The notes under the pieces: model-generated | What the model saw: the letters and a program-made list of their open reading frames with translations, nothing else | Told to the model about the DNA's origin: nothing | Databases searched by the model: none | Origin: Aromatoleum anaerobium | GTDB taxonomy: Bacteria > Pseudomonadota > Gammaproteobacteria > Burkholderiales > Rhodocyclaceae | Assembly (NCBI RefSeq): GCF_012910705.2 | Contig: NZ_WTVG02000040.1 | Location: forward strand, 1,178,001-1,242,000 | Length of the DNA stretch: 64,000 bases | Direction: 5' to 3' | Shown: positions 9,046 to 16,374 of the stretch, one piece after another | Numbering within the stretch: position 1 is the first letter of the stretch | How the letters are laid out: each line of letters begins with the position of its first letter | Program-made: the position numbers and the translations under genes

Positions 9046-9533
9046 AACATGACCACGCTCATCAGTTTCTCGGCAGGGACCGTGCTTTCTTCGTGCGCGC
9101 TTCGTCGTTTGAACGTAACCGTTCAGACCTCACCCGGATTTTCATTGGTTGCCCGGCGTAGTCTTGCGGGATAACGCCGGCTTCGAAGACGGCGTAATGC
9201 GATGAAGCTGAGCGATCATGACCTGCGACAGATGGACGAGGGCTGGCCTTGCTGGAAAAGGCGATGGGGCACGCCGTGCCCTTGGATAACTAAGCAGGAA
9301 ACTGTCGCTCCTTATCGCGCGGGGGCGTCAAAGGAACGACACTTTTGTGTCACGCAATGTGTCGCGCAATGCAAAACGCATCTCGCAACAAGAACAGATG
9401 GCCGAACGTCAGTGAGCACCGTAATGGAGCCAGTCTGGAGAAACAAGGGGCGCGATCGGGGCAAGAATGGGACGGGGGTGTCATTCGGCTGAAACCCCTC
9501 CCGGGCCCCGAGTGGCTTGCCGACCCGGGAGCG
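9046..9533. other. Low-information stretch with a possible transposase 5' remnant
   Basis: No convincing gene. A short frame at 9202 begins MKLSDHDLRQMDEGW, which from memory looks like the first residues of an IS66-like transposase, but after about 15 codons the frame is meaningless (many Thr/Arg/Cys). An inverted repeat CTCCCGGG/CCCGGGAG lies at about 9499-9532. Probably debris of an insertion sequence between the nucleotidyltransferase gene and the convergent lipoprotein gene. Confidence 0.3.
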
Positions 9534-9555
9534 AAAAGACGCCACCGATGGCGTC
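9534..9555 (-). terminator. Rho-independent terminator of the glycine-zipper lipoprotein gene
   Basis: On the minus strand the stop codon at 9554-9556 runs into a perfect 7-bp stem (GACGCCA, loop TCGG, TGGCGTC) followed directly by TTTT. The stem overlaps the stop codon by two bases. Position and U-tract fit an intrinsic terminator for the minus-strand operon ending here. Confidence 0.7.
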
Positions 9556-10066
9556 AGCGCGTGACCCGCGTCGTGCCCGCGTCCCGCACCAGGCGAACGC
9601 GTTCGCCAAGGCGGAAGTTCTCGCCGCCGTCCTCCTGCACCACCGCAAGCACCTGGCCGTTTTCGAGCCGCACGGTGACTTCCACGCCCGGCTGGCGCGT
9701 TGCACCTTCCTCGACCGCAGCGCCTGCCAGACCGCCGGCCACCGCGCCGATCACCGTCGCGATCGCCTGTCCGCGCCCGCCGCCGACGCCGCTGCCTGCT
9801 ATCCCGCCAACCGCGGCGCCGGCCAGCGGTCCCACTGGCGTCTTCGTGCCTTCGAGCTTCACCGCCCGCACCGCCTCGACAGTGCCGTACTGGACGACCA
9901 TCGTGCGCCGCGCCTCGCCGCGCTCGTAAGCGCCACCGCCGAGGCCGGACGCGCAACCCGTCACGCCGAGCGCTGCGACCAATGCCGCGACCAGCGCGAG
10001 CCGTTGCGTTTTGCTGCCGGTTTTGCTGCCGGTTTTGCTGCCATTCACCCTCATCCCGCTCACCAT
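9554..10066 (-). CDS. Glycine-zipper outer membrane lipoprotein (SlyB/Pcp-like)
   Basis: 170 residues. A signal sequence ends in the lipobox VTGC (ALVAALGVTGCASG), so it should be lipidated. The middle carries a glycine zipper: PLAGAAVGGIAGSGVGG and VIGAVAGGLAGAAVEE, the 2TM glycine-zipper pattern of SlyB-type lipoproteins; the C-terminus is a small beta domain (VEVTVRLENGQVLAVVQE). The start at 10066 has a strong GGAGAGG site and overlaps the stop of the upstream kinase. The early residues contain a tandem GSKTGSKTGSKT, from a 12-bp repeat in the DNA (about 10008-10045). Likely role: envelope integrity. Confidence 0.85.
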   Translation of the reverse strand: MVSGMRVNGSKTGSKTGSKTQRLALVAALVAALGVTGCASGLGGGAYERGEARRTMVVQYGTVEAVRAVKLEGTKTPVGPLAGAAVGGIAGSGVGGGRGQAIATVIGAVAGGLAGAAVEEGATRQPGVEVTVRLENGQVLAVVQEDGGENFRLGERVRLVRDAGTTRVTR

Positions 10067-10995
10067 AACGCCTCTCCAAATGCTGCCGCATACCGTTCGG
10101 CAATGTCGTTGCGCGCGGGCGCATGGTTCTGCCCGCCGCGGCACCCAATCTTGATCGCCCCCATCACCGACGCGAGCCGCCCCGTCCGCCCCCAGTCGTA
10201 GCCGTTCGCAATGCCGTAAAGGAGACCCGCGCGATACGCGTCGCCGCAGCCGGTCGGATCGACCAGCTGGTCGGGCGCGACACAGGGAATCGCAATGCAC
10301 CGGCCTTCCGCGTAGATCTGCGAGCCTTCCGGCCCGAGCGTCACGACCAGCGCTTCCACCTCTTCGGCGAGCTCGGCGAGCGTGCGCCCGGTCTTCTCGC
10401 TCAGCAACTTCGCCTCATAGTCGTTGACCGTGCAGTAACGGGCCAGTTTCAGGCATTCCAGCAGCTCGCCGCCGGAAAACAGCGGCATCCCCTGCCCCGG
10501 GTCGAGCACGAACGGAATTCCGGCTGCGGCGAACTGCGACGCGTGGTTCAGCATGCCGTCGCGCCCGTCCGGCGACACGATGCCGAGCTTCACGCCCGCG
10601 GCGTCCTGCACGCGATTCAGGTGCGAATGATTCATCGCCCCCGGATGGAACGCGGTGATCTGGTTGTCGTCCAGATCGGTCGTGATGAAGGCCTGCGCGG
10701 TGAAGGTGCCCGGCACGTGGGTCACGTGGTCGTCGCGCAGGCCAAGCTTGCGCAGCCGCTCCCGGTACGCTCCCGCATCGTCGCCGACCGTTGCCATGAT
10801 CAGCGGATCGGCGCCGAGCAGCTTGAGGTTATAGGCGATGTTGCCCGCGCAGCCGCCGAACTCCCGCCGCATGTCGGGCACGAGGAACGACACGTTCAGG
10901 ATGTGGATCTGTTCGGGGAGAATGTGGCTCTTGAAGCGATCATGAAAGACCATGATCGTGTCGTAGGCGACGGAGCCGCAGACGAGAATGGACAT
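10060..10995 (-). CDS. PfkB-family carbohydrate/nucleoside kinase
   Basis: 311 residues of ribokinase fold. N-terminal MSILVCGSVAYDTIM and the substrate loop REFGGCAGNIAYNLKLLGAD match PfkB signature 1; the C-terminal LVDPTGCGDAYRAGLLYG is signature 2 with the catalytic Asp. The overall pattern (GGCAGNIAYNL, HPGAMNHSH) is that of bacterial proteins annotated as adenosine kinase or sugar kinase; the substrate cannot be fixed from sequence. The stop overlaps the start of the lipoprotein gene (ATGGTGA). Confidence 0.88.
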   Translation of the reverse strand: MSILVCGSVAYDTIMVFHDRFKSHILPEQIHILNVSFLVPDMRREFGGCAGNIAYNLKLLGADPLIMATVGDDAGAYRERLRKLGLRDDHVTHVPGTFTAQAFITTDLDDNQITAFHPGAMNHSHLNRVQDAAGVKLGIVSPDGRDGMLNHASQFAAAGIPFVLDPGQGMPLFSGGELLECLKLARYCTVNDYEAKLLSEKTGRTLAELAEEVEALVVTLGPEGSQIYAEGRCIAIPCVAPDQLVDPTGCGDAYRAGLLYGIANGYDWGRTGRLASVMGAIKIGCRGGQNHAPARNDIAERYAAAFGEALW

Positions 10996-11093
10996 GGCGC
11001 ACCTGCCGGACGGGAAAGGCGGCCATTATAGAACTCTTGCACCCCCGTCCGCGGGCCGATCCCGCAGGCGCACGCACACCGCAACAGCCCCCC

Positions 11094-11504
11094 TCAGATC
11101 ACCGCGCGCAGCTTTGCCGCCATCTCCTCGAGCGCCTCGCGCGGCGGATTCTTCGCCGGCCACGCCAGCGCCAGCCCGTCGCCTTCCCAGCGCGGCAGCA
11201 CGTGGATGTGGAAATGGAACACCGTCTGCGCCCCGGCCGGCTCGTTCGCCTGGAACAGCGTCACGCCCTCGCAGCCGTACGCCTTCTTGACCGCCCGCGC
11301 CACCCGTGCCGCCGTCCGGAACGCCGCCGCCGCCAGATCGTCATCGAGTTCGTAGATGTTGGCGCGATGCGGCTTCACGACCACCAGCGCATGGCCGGGA
11401 TTCACCGACTGCAGATCCATGAAGGCGAGCGTCGAATCGTCCTCGAATATCTTCGACGCCGGCAACTCGCCTTTGGCGATACGGCAGAACACGCAGGTTT
11501 CCAT
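11094..11504 (-). CDS. HIT-family nucleotide-binding protein
   Basis: 136 residues: N-terminal zinc-binding-type METCVFCRIAKGELP, central NPGHALVVVKPHRANIYEL and the histidine triad FHFHIHVLPRW (HxHxHxx), the catalytic motif of HIT hydrolases acting on nucleotide derivatives. This is the only complete copy in the window; its 3' part is repeated at 13554-13903 and 15410-15557. It reads away from the DUF4160/DUF2442 locus. Confidence 0.93.
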   Translation of the reverse strand: METCVFCRIAKGELPASKIFEDDSTLAFMDLQSVNPGHALVVVKPHRANIYELDDDLAAAAFRTAARVARAVKKAYGCEGVTLFQANEPAGAQTVFHFHIHVLPRWEGDGLALAWPAKNPPREALEEMAAKLRAVI

Positions 11505-11614
11505 GCTTTCTCCTCGGGTGGGCGGGACTTGTTGTCACCGCATCGTAACGGTCAGATCACGGTGCCGCAACGCGGCATTTCGAAAATGGCGTCACCGATA
11601 TACCAGAACGAGGT

Positions 11615-11752
11615 CAGGCGGAGCCAGTCATTGCGGAGAGTTTTGGCTTCTCACCGTCGGAGATGCGGACCATAATCGAGCAGGTACGCCTGCATACTGA
11701 AGACATCGAGAGGACATGGAATGAGCACTTTGGCCAAGGGACTGCGTTTTGA
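11615..11752 (+). pseudogene. Truncated DUF4160 gene (C-terminal part only)
   Basis: An open stretch reads AEPVIAESFGFSPSEM then RTIIEQVRLHTEDIERTW and NEHFG, which fits the C-terminal half of DUF4160 proteins (helix with a final W-x2-xF). No matching N-terminal half with the usual HxHxH-type motif can be read upstream in any frame; the sequence next to it belongs to the HIT gene side. Its end overlaps the DUF2442 start at 11721, the normal DUF4160-DUF2442 arrangement. Confidence 0.55.
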
Positions 11753-11975
11753 TGATTTGATGATGTGGGTCGATCTGATGGATGGTCGTCAGCTGGGTGT
11801 ACCGCTGGCTTACTTCCCACGCTTGCTCAATGCGACCCCCCAGCAGCGCTGCGACTACGTCATCAGTGGTGGTGGTGCAGGTATCCATTGGGATGCACTA
11901 GATGAAGACATCTCTGTCGAGGGGTTGCTTGCCGGACGCGGCGACCTGACTGCACGACATCGTATGGCAGCGTGA
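11721..11975 (+). CDS. DUF2442 protein
   Basis: 84 residues with the family pattern: RFDDLMMWVDLMDGRQLGVP, LAYFPRLLNATPQQR, and IHWDALDEDISVEGLLAGR. DUF2442 genes usually follow a DUF4160 gene and are suspected antitoxin-like partners; here the DUF4160 partner is truncated. A GTG at 11972 overlaps the stop (GTGA), and could start a short coupled frame. Confidence 0.85.
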   Translation: MSTLAKGLRFDDLMMWVDLMDGRQLGVPLAYFPRLLNATPQQRCDYVISGGGAGIHWDALDEDISVEGLLAGRGDLTARHRMAA

Positions 11976-12435
11976 CAGCAGGATTGGAACTGCCGCCCGA
12001 GTTCGAGCCCTACCTGCCGAGCCTGCTCGCCAACGAGGTGGCCCCGTTCAATCCGACACCTTGGACGTGACAGAGAACGATAGCTACGTCAGTTGGTACG
12101 CCGCCTGCCCCACCGCTCCCGGGCAGGGGCATCAAAGTGTCGAGGTGTGGCTCGATGCGATTCACTTCAGTCACGTTCTACACACCGCAGACTACGCCGC
12201 CGAGCAACGCTGGCCGGGCCGGTTTCAGCCCGTCATCATGATGTCCAGCGCCTCGGTCGGCTACGTATGAAAAGGGGCCCATAAAAGGGCCAGGCTCATT
12301 TAAACAAAAGAACACTCACTTTGGTTTGCGGGGAGAAACAAGAGGCCGCCCTCCCCCTCCCTCTCCCCCTCGGATGCAATCTTCCACTGGCAATTTCTAC
12401 TTGACAGGTTCCGCGTCACGAAACATTATCGCCGC
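11972..12435 (+). other. Possible gene remnants without a recognisable family
   Basis: A frame starting at GTG 11972 gives LELPPEFEPYLPSLL and ends after 32 residues at 12070. A second frame, 12061-12270 (69 residues, DVTENDSYVSWYAACP and VEVWLDAIHFSHVLH), follows with a small overlap and has native-like codon use. They may be two parts of one frameshifted gene coupled to DUF2442, but I do not recognise either. Beyond 12305 the sequence up to higB holds nothing I can name. Confidence 0.25.
12268..12305. repeat. RAYT-associated AAAAGGGGCC repeat, copy 1
   Basis: Contains AAAAGGGGCCC, AAAAGGGCC and the tail AGGCTCATTTAA. The unit AAAAGGGGCCAGGCTCATTTAA recurs exactly at about 13953-13974, in front of the DUF4160-DUF2442-RAYT block; shorter copies are at about 13058-13070 and 13087-13096. 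Similar AAA(A)GGGG(T/C)CAG motifs accompany REP-associated tyrosine transposases in many proteobacteria. Confidence 0.6.
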
Positions 12436-12714
12436 ATGATCCACTCGTTCTCGTGCGCTGACACCGAAGCGCTTTTCCACAGCAGGACCGTGCCGCGATT
12501 CCGAAACATCGAGCGTGTAGCGCGGCGCAAGCTGCTGCAGCTTCATGCAGCGACGGATTTGGCCAGCCTGCGAGTTCCGCCCGGCAATCAGCTCGAAGCG
12601 CTCAAGGGCGACCGGAGAGGGCAGTACAGCATCCGCATCAATGACCAGTGGCGGTTGTGCTTCGAGTGGCGCGAGGACGGCGCCCATCTGGTCGAGATCG
12701 TGGATTACCACTAG
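12436..12714 (+). CDS. higB: HigB-like toxin, RelE/ParE superfamily
   Basis: 92 residues. Pattern of the HigB/plasmid maintenance killer group: MIHSFSCADTEALFHSR at the start, ARRKLLQLHAATDLASLRVPPGN in the middle, and the closing strands SIRINDQWRLCFEWREDGA and VEIVDYH. Toxins of this group are ribosome-dependent mRNases. The antitoxin gene follows after 9 bp, the toxin-first order typical of hig loci. Confidence 0.93.
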   Translation: MIHSFSCADTEALFHSRTVPRFRNIERVARRKLLQLHAATDLASLRVPPGNQLEALKGDRRGQYSIRINDQWRLCFEWREDGAHLVEIVDYH

Positions 12715-12723
12715 GAGAACCAT

Positions 12724-13041
12724 ATGACCGAGACCGAACTGCTCGACGAGATCCATCCGGGCGAGATCTTGCTGGAGGATTTCCTGCGGCCGATGGGGAT
12801 TACCGCTAGACAGCTCGCCGCGGACATCGACGTGTCGCCGAGCCGGATTAGCGAGCTCGTGCATGGCCGACGGCCGATCACGGCCGACACGGCACTGCGC
12901 TTGGGGCTCTTCTTTGGAATGGAGCCCCGCTTCTGGATGAACCTTCAGGCCGAGTACGACATGCGGATCGCTACACGGGAGCTGAAGGGCAAGATTGCTC
13001 CGCGCATCCGGGTTTTTCACTCGCGCCAAGCGCCGATATAA
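12724..13041 (+). CDS. higA: HigA-like antitoxin, HTH Xre family
   Basis: 105 residues with an N-terminal HPGEILLEDFLRPMGI segment, a helix-turn-helix (ARQLAADIDVSPSRISELV, residues about 29-47), then HGRRPITADTALRLGLFFG and FWMNLQAEYDM, all standard for HigA. It neutralises HigB and normally represses the operon. Ribosome site AGGAGA at 12713-12718. It is followed by the repeat-rich recombined region. Confidence 0.94.
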   Translation: MTETELLDEIHPGEILLEDFLRPMGITARQLAADIDVSPSRISELVHGRRPITADTALRLGLFFGMEPRFWMNLQAEYDMRIATRELKGKIAPRIRVFHSRQAPI

Positions 13042-13095
13042 GCTGAGCGCAAAGAATCAAAAGGGGCCAGCGTCTTCGCTATGATAAAGAGGGGC

Positions 13096-13384
13096 CATCA
13101 GCCTTTACTTCTACGATGATCAGAGGCACAAGTTGCCTCACATTCATGCGAAATATCAAGGCCAGGATGCTTCTTTCTCGATTCTGGACGGATCGGTTCT
13201 GGCAGGGGAGATTCCGGTCGCCAAGGCCCGATTGGTTCAGGCGTGGATTGAGATTCATCCACCTGCCCGGCGTTCCCATCCATCTGGTGCAGCGCGGCCA
13301 TAACCGGGAGGCCTGCTTCTTTACCGATGAGGACTTTCTGGCCTATCGGGAATGGCTGGCCGAGGCGCTGCAAAAGACCGGCTG
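13096..13384 (+). repeat. Chimeric partial duplicate of the DUF4160 and RAYT genes
   Basis: Bases 13096-13259 match 14054-14217 (inside the intact DUF4160 gene) essentially base for base; bases 13257-13384 match 14565-14692 (5' part of the RAYT gene), with one difference seen. The 347 bp between these parts in the intact copy are missing, and the junction falls on a shared ATC. Both genes are therefore broken here; this is a deletion derivative of the block at 14022-15285. Confidence 0.85.
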
Positions 13385-13469
13385 GCGAAGATGCGCGACG
13401 GACCGGTGGCGCGCGGGTACATTGCGACCGGCACTTCGGCGATCTCGAGGCCCGCATGACGCAGCATCA

Positions 13470-13903
13470 GCAGCACGCCGAGATCCTGATAATCCAGCAA
13501 CGTGGCTTCATCCGCGGCGAGAATCTCACACGCGGCGCGATTGTAACAGCCGACCCGCAGGCGCACGCACACCGCAACAGCGCCCCCCTCAGATCACCGC
13601 GCGCAGCTTTGCCGCCATCTCCTCGAGCGCCTCGCGCGGCGGATTCTTTGCCGGCCACGCCAGCGCCAACCCGTCGCCCTCCCAGCGCGGCAGCACGTGG
13701 ATGTGGAAATGGAACACCGTCTGCGCCCCGGCCGGCTCGTTCGCCTGGAACAGCGTCACGCCCTCGCAGCCATACGCCTTCTTGACCGCCCGCGCCACCC
13801 GTGCCGCCGTCCGGAACGCCGCCGACGCCAGATCGTCATCGAGTTCGTAGATGTTGGCGCGATGCGGCTTCACGACCACCAACGCATGGCCGGGATTCAC
13901 CGA
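13470..13903 (-). pseudogene. Duplicated fragments: glycosyltransferase C-terminal piece and HIT gene 3' part (copy B)
   Basis: On the minus strand 13554-13903 repeats 11061-11408 of the intact HIT gene with only a few substitutions, ending at the same stop; the first about 30 codons, including the CVFC motif, are missing. Next to it a family-2 glycosyltransferase fragment reads CYNRAACEILAADEATLLDY, DLGVLLMLRHAGLEIAEVP and VAMYPRATGPSRIF, continuing to about 13386. No complete version of that glycosyltransferase is in the window. Confidence 0.8.
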
Positions 13904-13907
13904 GACT

Positions 13908-13976
13908 GCACGAAAAGGGCCACACGAAAAGGGGCCCACGAAAAGGGCCCACGAAAAGGGGCCAGGCTCATTTAAT
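13908..13976. repeat. Tandem AAAAGGG(G)CC repeat array
   Basis: Four successive units of the form CACGAAAAGGG(G)CC with period about 15 bp, ending in AGGCTCATTTAATTAG. The array joins the HIT fragment on its left to the DUF4160-DUF2442-RAYT block on its right and shares its last 22 bp with the copy at 12268-12305. It probably marks the edge of the mobile unit. Confidence 0.65.
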
Positions 13977-14021
13977 TAGTATTTGGCTACAATGACGCAC
14001 CTGCCTATGGAGACACACGCC

Positions 14022-14291
14022 ATGCCGACGATCAGCATGTTCTACGGCATCATCATCAGCCTTTACTTCTACGATGATCAGAGGCACAAGTTGCCTCACA
14101 TTCATGCGAAATATCAAGGCCAGGATGCTTCTTTCTCGATTCTGGACGGATCGGTTCTGGCAGGGGAGATTCCGGTCGCCAAGGCCCGATTGGTTCAGGC
14201 GTGGATTGAGATTCATCGAGAGTCGCTGTTGGCCGATTGGGAGCTCGCCGTCAACGGCGAGAAACCATTTGCCATCGAACCCTTGCGCTAG
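14022..14291 (+). CDS. DUF4160 protein
   Basis: 89 residues from the ATG giving MPTISMFYGIIISLYFYD. The family features are KLPHIHAKYQGQDASFSILD (conserved HIHA) and AWIEIHRESLLADWELA near the C-terminus. DUF4160 proteins are small and usually paired with DUF2442, as here; a toxin-antitoxin-like role has been suggested but not shown. Followed after 8 bp by the DUF2442 gene. Confidence 0.88.
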   Translation: MPTISMFYGIIISLYFYDDQRHKLPHIHAKYQGQDASFSILDGSVLAGEIPVAKARLVQAWIEIHRESLLADWELAVNGEKPFAIEPLR

Positions 14292-14299
14292 GAGGCAAA

Positions 14300-14539
14300 A
14301 TGGAATCTGTGACGCGCGTTGTACCCCGGGAAGACTTTTCCCTCGAACTCTGGTTCAACACTGGCGACCATCGCTTGTTCGATGCGCGGCCGTATTTGAA
14401 CCGAGGTGTGTTTACGTCGCTTCAGGATGTCGCGCTATTCAAGCAGGCATTCGTCGCGCTCGACACCGTGTGCTGGCCGGGTGATCTGGATATTGCTCCC
14501 GAAACCCTCTATGACCTCTCGGTTCCGCTGACGGACTAA
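14300..14539 (+). CDS. DUF2442 protein, partner of DUF4160
   Basis: 79 residues (SVTRVVPREDFSLELWF, LFDARPYLNRGVFTSLQD, VCWPGDLDIAPETLYDLS), the short DUF2442 form. A strong AGGAGG site stands 5 bp before the ATG. It differs clearly from the DUF2442 protein at 11721, so the two loci are not a recent duplication. RAYT starts 7 bp downstream. Confidence 0.87.
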   Translation: MESVTRVVPREDFSLELWFNTGDHRLFDARPYLNRGVFTSLQDVALFKQAFVALDTVCWPGDLDIAPETLYDLSVPLTD

Positions 14540-14546
14540 GCACGCC

Positions 14547-15233
14547 TTGCCCCGCCGTCCCCGTATCCACCTGCCCGGCGTTCCCATCCATCTGGTGCAG
14601 CGCGGCCATAACCGGGAGGCCTGCTTCTTTACTGATGAGGACTTTCTGGCCTATCGGGAATGGCTGGCCGAGGCGCTGCAAAAGACCGGCTGCGCCTTGC
14701 ATGCCTATGTGCTGATGACCAACCATGTGCATCTGCTGCTCACGCCGCCGACCGCGCAGGCAGTCTCGCAACTGGTGATTTCGCTCGGGCGGCGCTATGT
14801 GCAGTACATCAACAAGACCTACCGTCGCACCGGCACCTTGTGGGACAGCCGCTACAAGTCTTCGCTGGTGCAGGCCGATGATTATTTATTGCTCTGTCAA
14901 CGCTACATCGAGTTGAATCCGGTGCGGGCCAACATCACGGATGATCCGGCGCATTACCGCTGGAGCAGCTATCGGGCGAATGGCCTGGGGCAGTCCGATG
15001 CGCTGCTGACGCCGCATGCGTTGTATCTCGGGCTGGATGGCGATGCGACATCTCGCCAAGCGGCCTATCGGGCCTTGTTCCGCAGCGAACTCGATCATGA
15101 GGCGCTGACGGATATCCGCCTGGCGCTGAACCAGGGGCAACCATGTGGAGTTGGGCAAGGGGCGCTTTCTCGATCAGGTCGAACGGATGATCGGCCGTCG
15201 CTGCGAAGTGCGTCCGCGGGGTCGGCCGCGTAA
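14547..15233 (+). pseudogene. REP-associated tyrosine transposase (RAYT, Y1_Tnp), frameshifted near the 3' end
   Basis: 228 codons from a TTG start. The single-strand transposase domain has the His-hydrophobe-His motif in MTNHVHLLLTPP and the catalytic Tyr region RRYVQYINKTYRRTGTLW, then QRYIELNPVRANI and WSSYRANG, as in IS200-like RAYTs. After ALNQG at about 15134 the frame drifts; dropping one G from the GGGG run at 15131-15134 restores NHVELGKGRFLDQVERMIG and RRCEVRPRGRPRK in the other frame, ending at 15285. The catalytic domain is intact, so activity may persist, but the DNA-binding tail is lost. Confidence 0.85.
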
Positions 15234-15325
15234 AATGGCTGAACCGGGCAATGTGCAGGAGCAGCAGACCACGCTGCCGATTTGACCGCCGTTCCGCCAG
15301 CACCGACTTTTGCTTACAAGTGCGG

Positions 15326-15557
15326 GCAGCACGCCGAGATCCTGATAATCCAGCAACGTGGATTCATCCGCGGCGAGGATCTCACACGCGGCGCGATTGT
15401 AACAGCCGACCCGCAGGCGCACACACACACCGCAACAGCGCCCCCTCAGATCACCGCGCGCAGCTTTGCCGCCATCTCCTCGAGCGCCTCGCGCGGTGGA
15501 TTCTTCGCCGGCCACGCCAGCGCCAGCCCGTCGCCTTCCCAGCGCGGCAGCACGTGG
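15326..15557 (-). pseudogene. Duplicated glycosyltransferase and HIT fragments (copy C)
   Basis: Bases 15326-15409 repeat the glycosyltransferase piece of copy B and 15410-15557 repeat the last about 120 bp of the HIT gene plus its flank. The copy ends abruptly at 15557, where the sequence switches to the type II secretion gene gspN. Differences from copy B are few (for example GCTTC/GATTC and an additional CA in the CACACA run). Confidence 0.8.
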
Positions 15558-15778
15558 GACGGCTCGGCCTCCGGCCTGCGCGAGGGCCAAAAGACCGGCC
15601 TCGCCAATGCGTGAGCCAGTGCCGCGGACGCAGCCCCGCCAGCTTCGCCCTGCACGCGCGACACCTCGGGGACAACGGGTTGCGGAGGCTGCCACGGGCC
15701 GAGCGGTGCGATCCACACCCATGCAAGCACAGCGAAAAGGGCGGCAATCAGGAGAGCAAGAACGCGGCTGGCGGTCAT
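15446..15778 (-). pseudogene. gspN: Truncated gspN fused in frame to a HIT-gene 3' fragment
   Basis: The first about 74 codons are a type II secretion N-like protein: one N-terminal membrane segment (SRVLALLIAALFAVLAWVWI) and ALARPVFWPSRRP, a motif seen at the start of T2SS N/C-type proteins. At 15557 the frame passes without interruption into HVLPRWEGDGLALAW, the end of the HIT protein. The start overlaps the gspM stop (ATGA), showing this was the next operon gene. The domain that would contact the machinery is missing. Confidence 0.8.
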
Positions 15779-16374
15779 GGCGACGTCAATCGGTTGGCGA
15801 CGAGGCGAATCTGTACGGAAAGCATTTGGGGAGGATTCCGGCCCCCGACGGGCTGACGCAGGCGGGCTGACGTGCGGATGATGGAAGGCTGCAGCGTGAT
15901 CGATTCGATCCTGAGGCGCGGTGACAAGGTGCGCAGGGTGCGGAGTGCGGCCTCCAGTTCCGGCAGTCCGCCCTGGGCGTTGACGACGAGCGCGATCTCC
16001 TGGTGATCGGGCGCGCTGCGGGGCGGCATCTGCTGGCTGCCCTGCACACTCATCCCGGCGCCCTGAAAGACGTCCCTCACGCGGCTTTGCAATTCGGAGG
16101 CGACGCGCGCGGGATCAAGCGTGTGAGGATAGGCATAAGCGGCTGCGCGAACGCGCGTCGCGTCGAGCGTCGAGGCGATATCGTCGCGCGCAACGAGGAT
16201 CCCTGCCAGCCGGGCAACGCGAGGTTCGATGGCCTCGAGCGCAGCTTCGTACTTTTGCCAGCGATCCCAGACGAGATACAGGCCCGTGAAAAGCATCAGC
16301 ACCAGAACCAGGGCTGTCGAGGCAAGCACCAGCGTGGCGTCGGCCGACGGGCGGTATCGATTCCGCCAGTTCAT
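15775..16374 (-). CDS. gspM: Type II secretion protein GspM (PilO-like)
   Basis: 199 residues: short cytoplasmic N-terminus, one membrane helix (TLVLASTALVLVLMLFTGLYLVW), a coiled segment (WQKYEAALEAIEPRVARLAGIL) and a small ferredoxin-like C-terminal domain. This matches GspM of the PilO-related type that partners GspL in the inner-membrane platform. Start and stop each overlap neighbours by 4 bp (gspL and gspN'). Confidence 0.88.
   Translation of the reverse strand: MNWRNRYRPSADATLVLASTALVLVLMLFTGLYLVWDRWQKYEAALEAIEPRVARLAGILVARDDIASTLDATRVRAAAYAYPHTLDPARVASELQSRVRDVFQGAGMSVQGSQQMPPRSAPDHQEIALVVNAQGGLPELEAALRTLRTLSPRLRIESITLQPSIIRTSARLRQPVGGRNPPQMLSVQIRLVANRLTSP

Noticed and set aside
10008-10045. 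Tandem TTTTGCTGCCGG repeats considered as a terminator or slippage control
   Set aside because: They encode the in-frame GSKT repeats in the lipoprotein signal region, with no stem structure; a simple 12-bp duplication is sufficient explanation.
13908-13976. Repeat array considered as a CRISPR
   Set aside because: Units are about 15 bp with no unique spacers and no cas genes nearby; they are simple tandem repeats of a RAYT-type motif.
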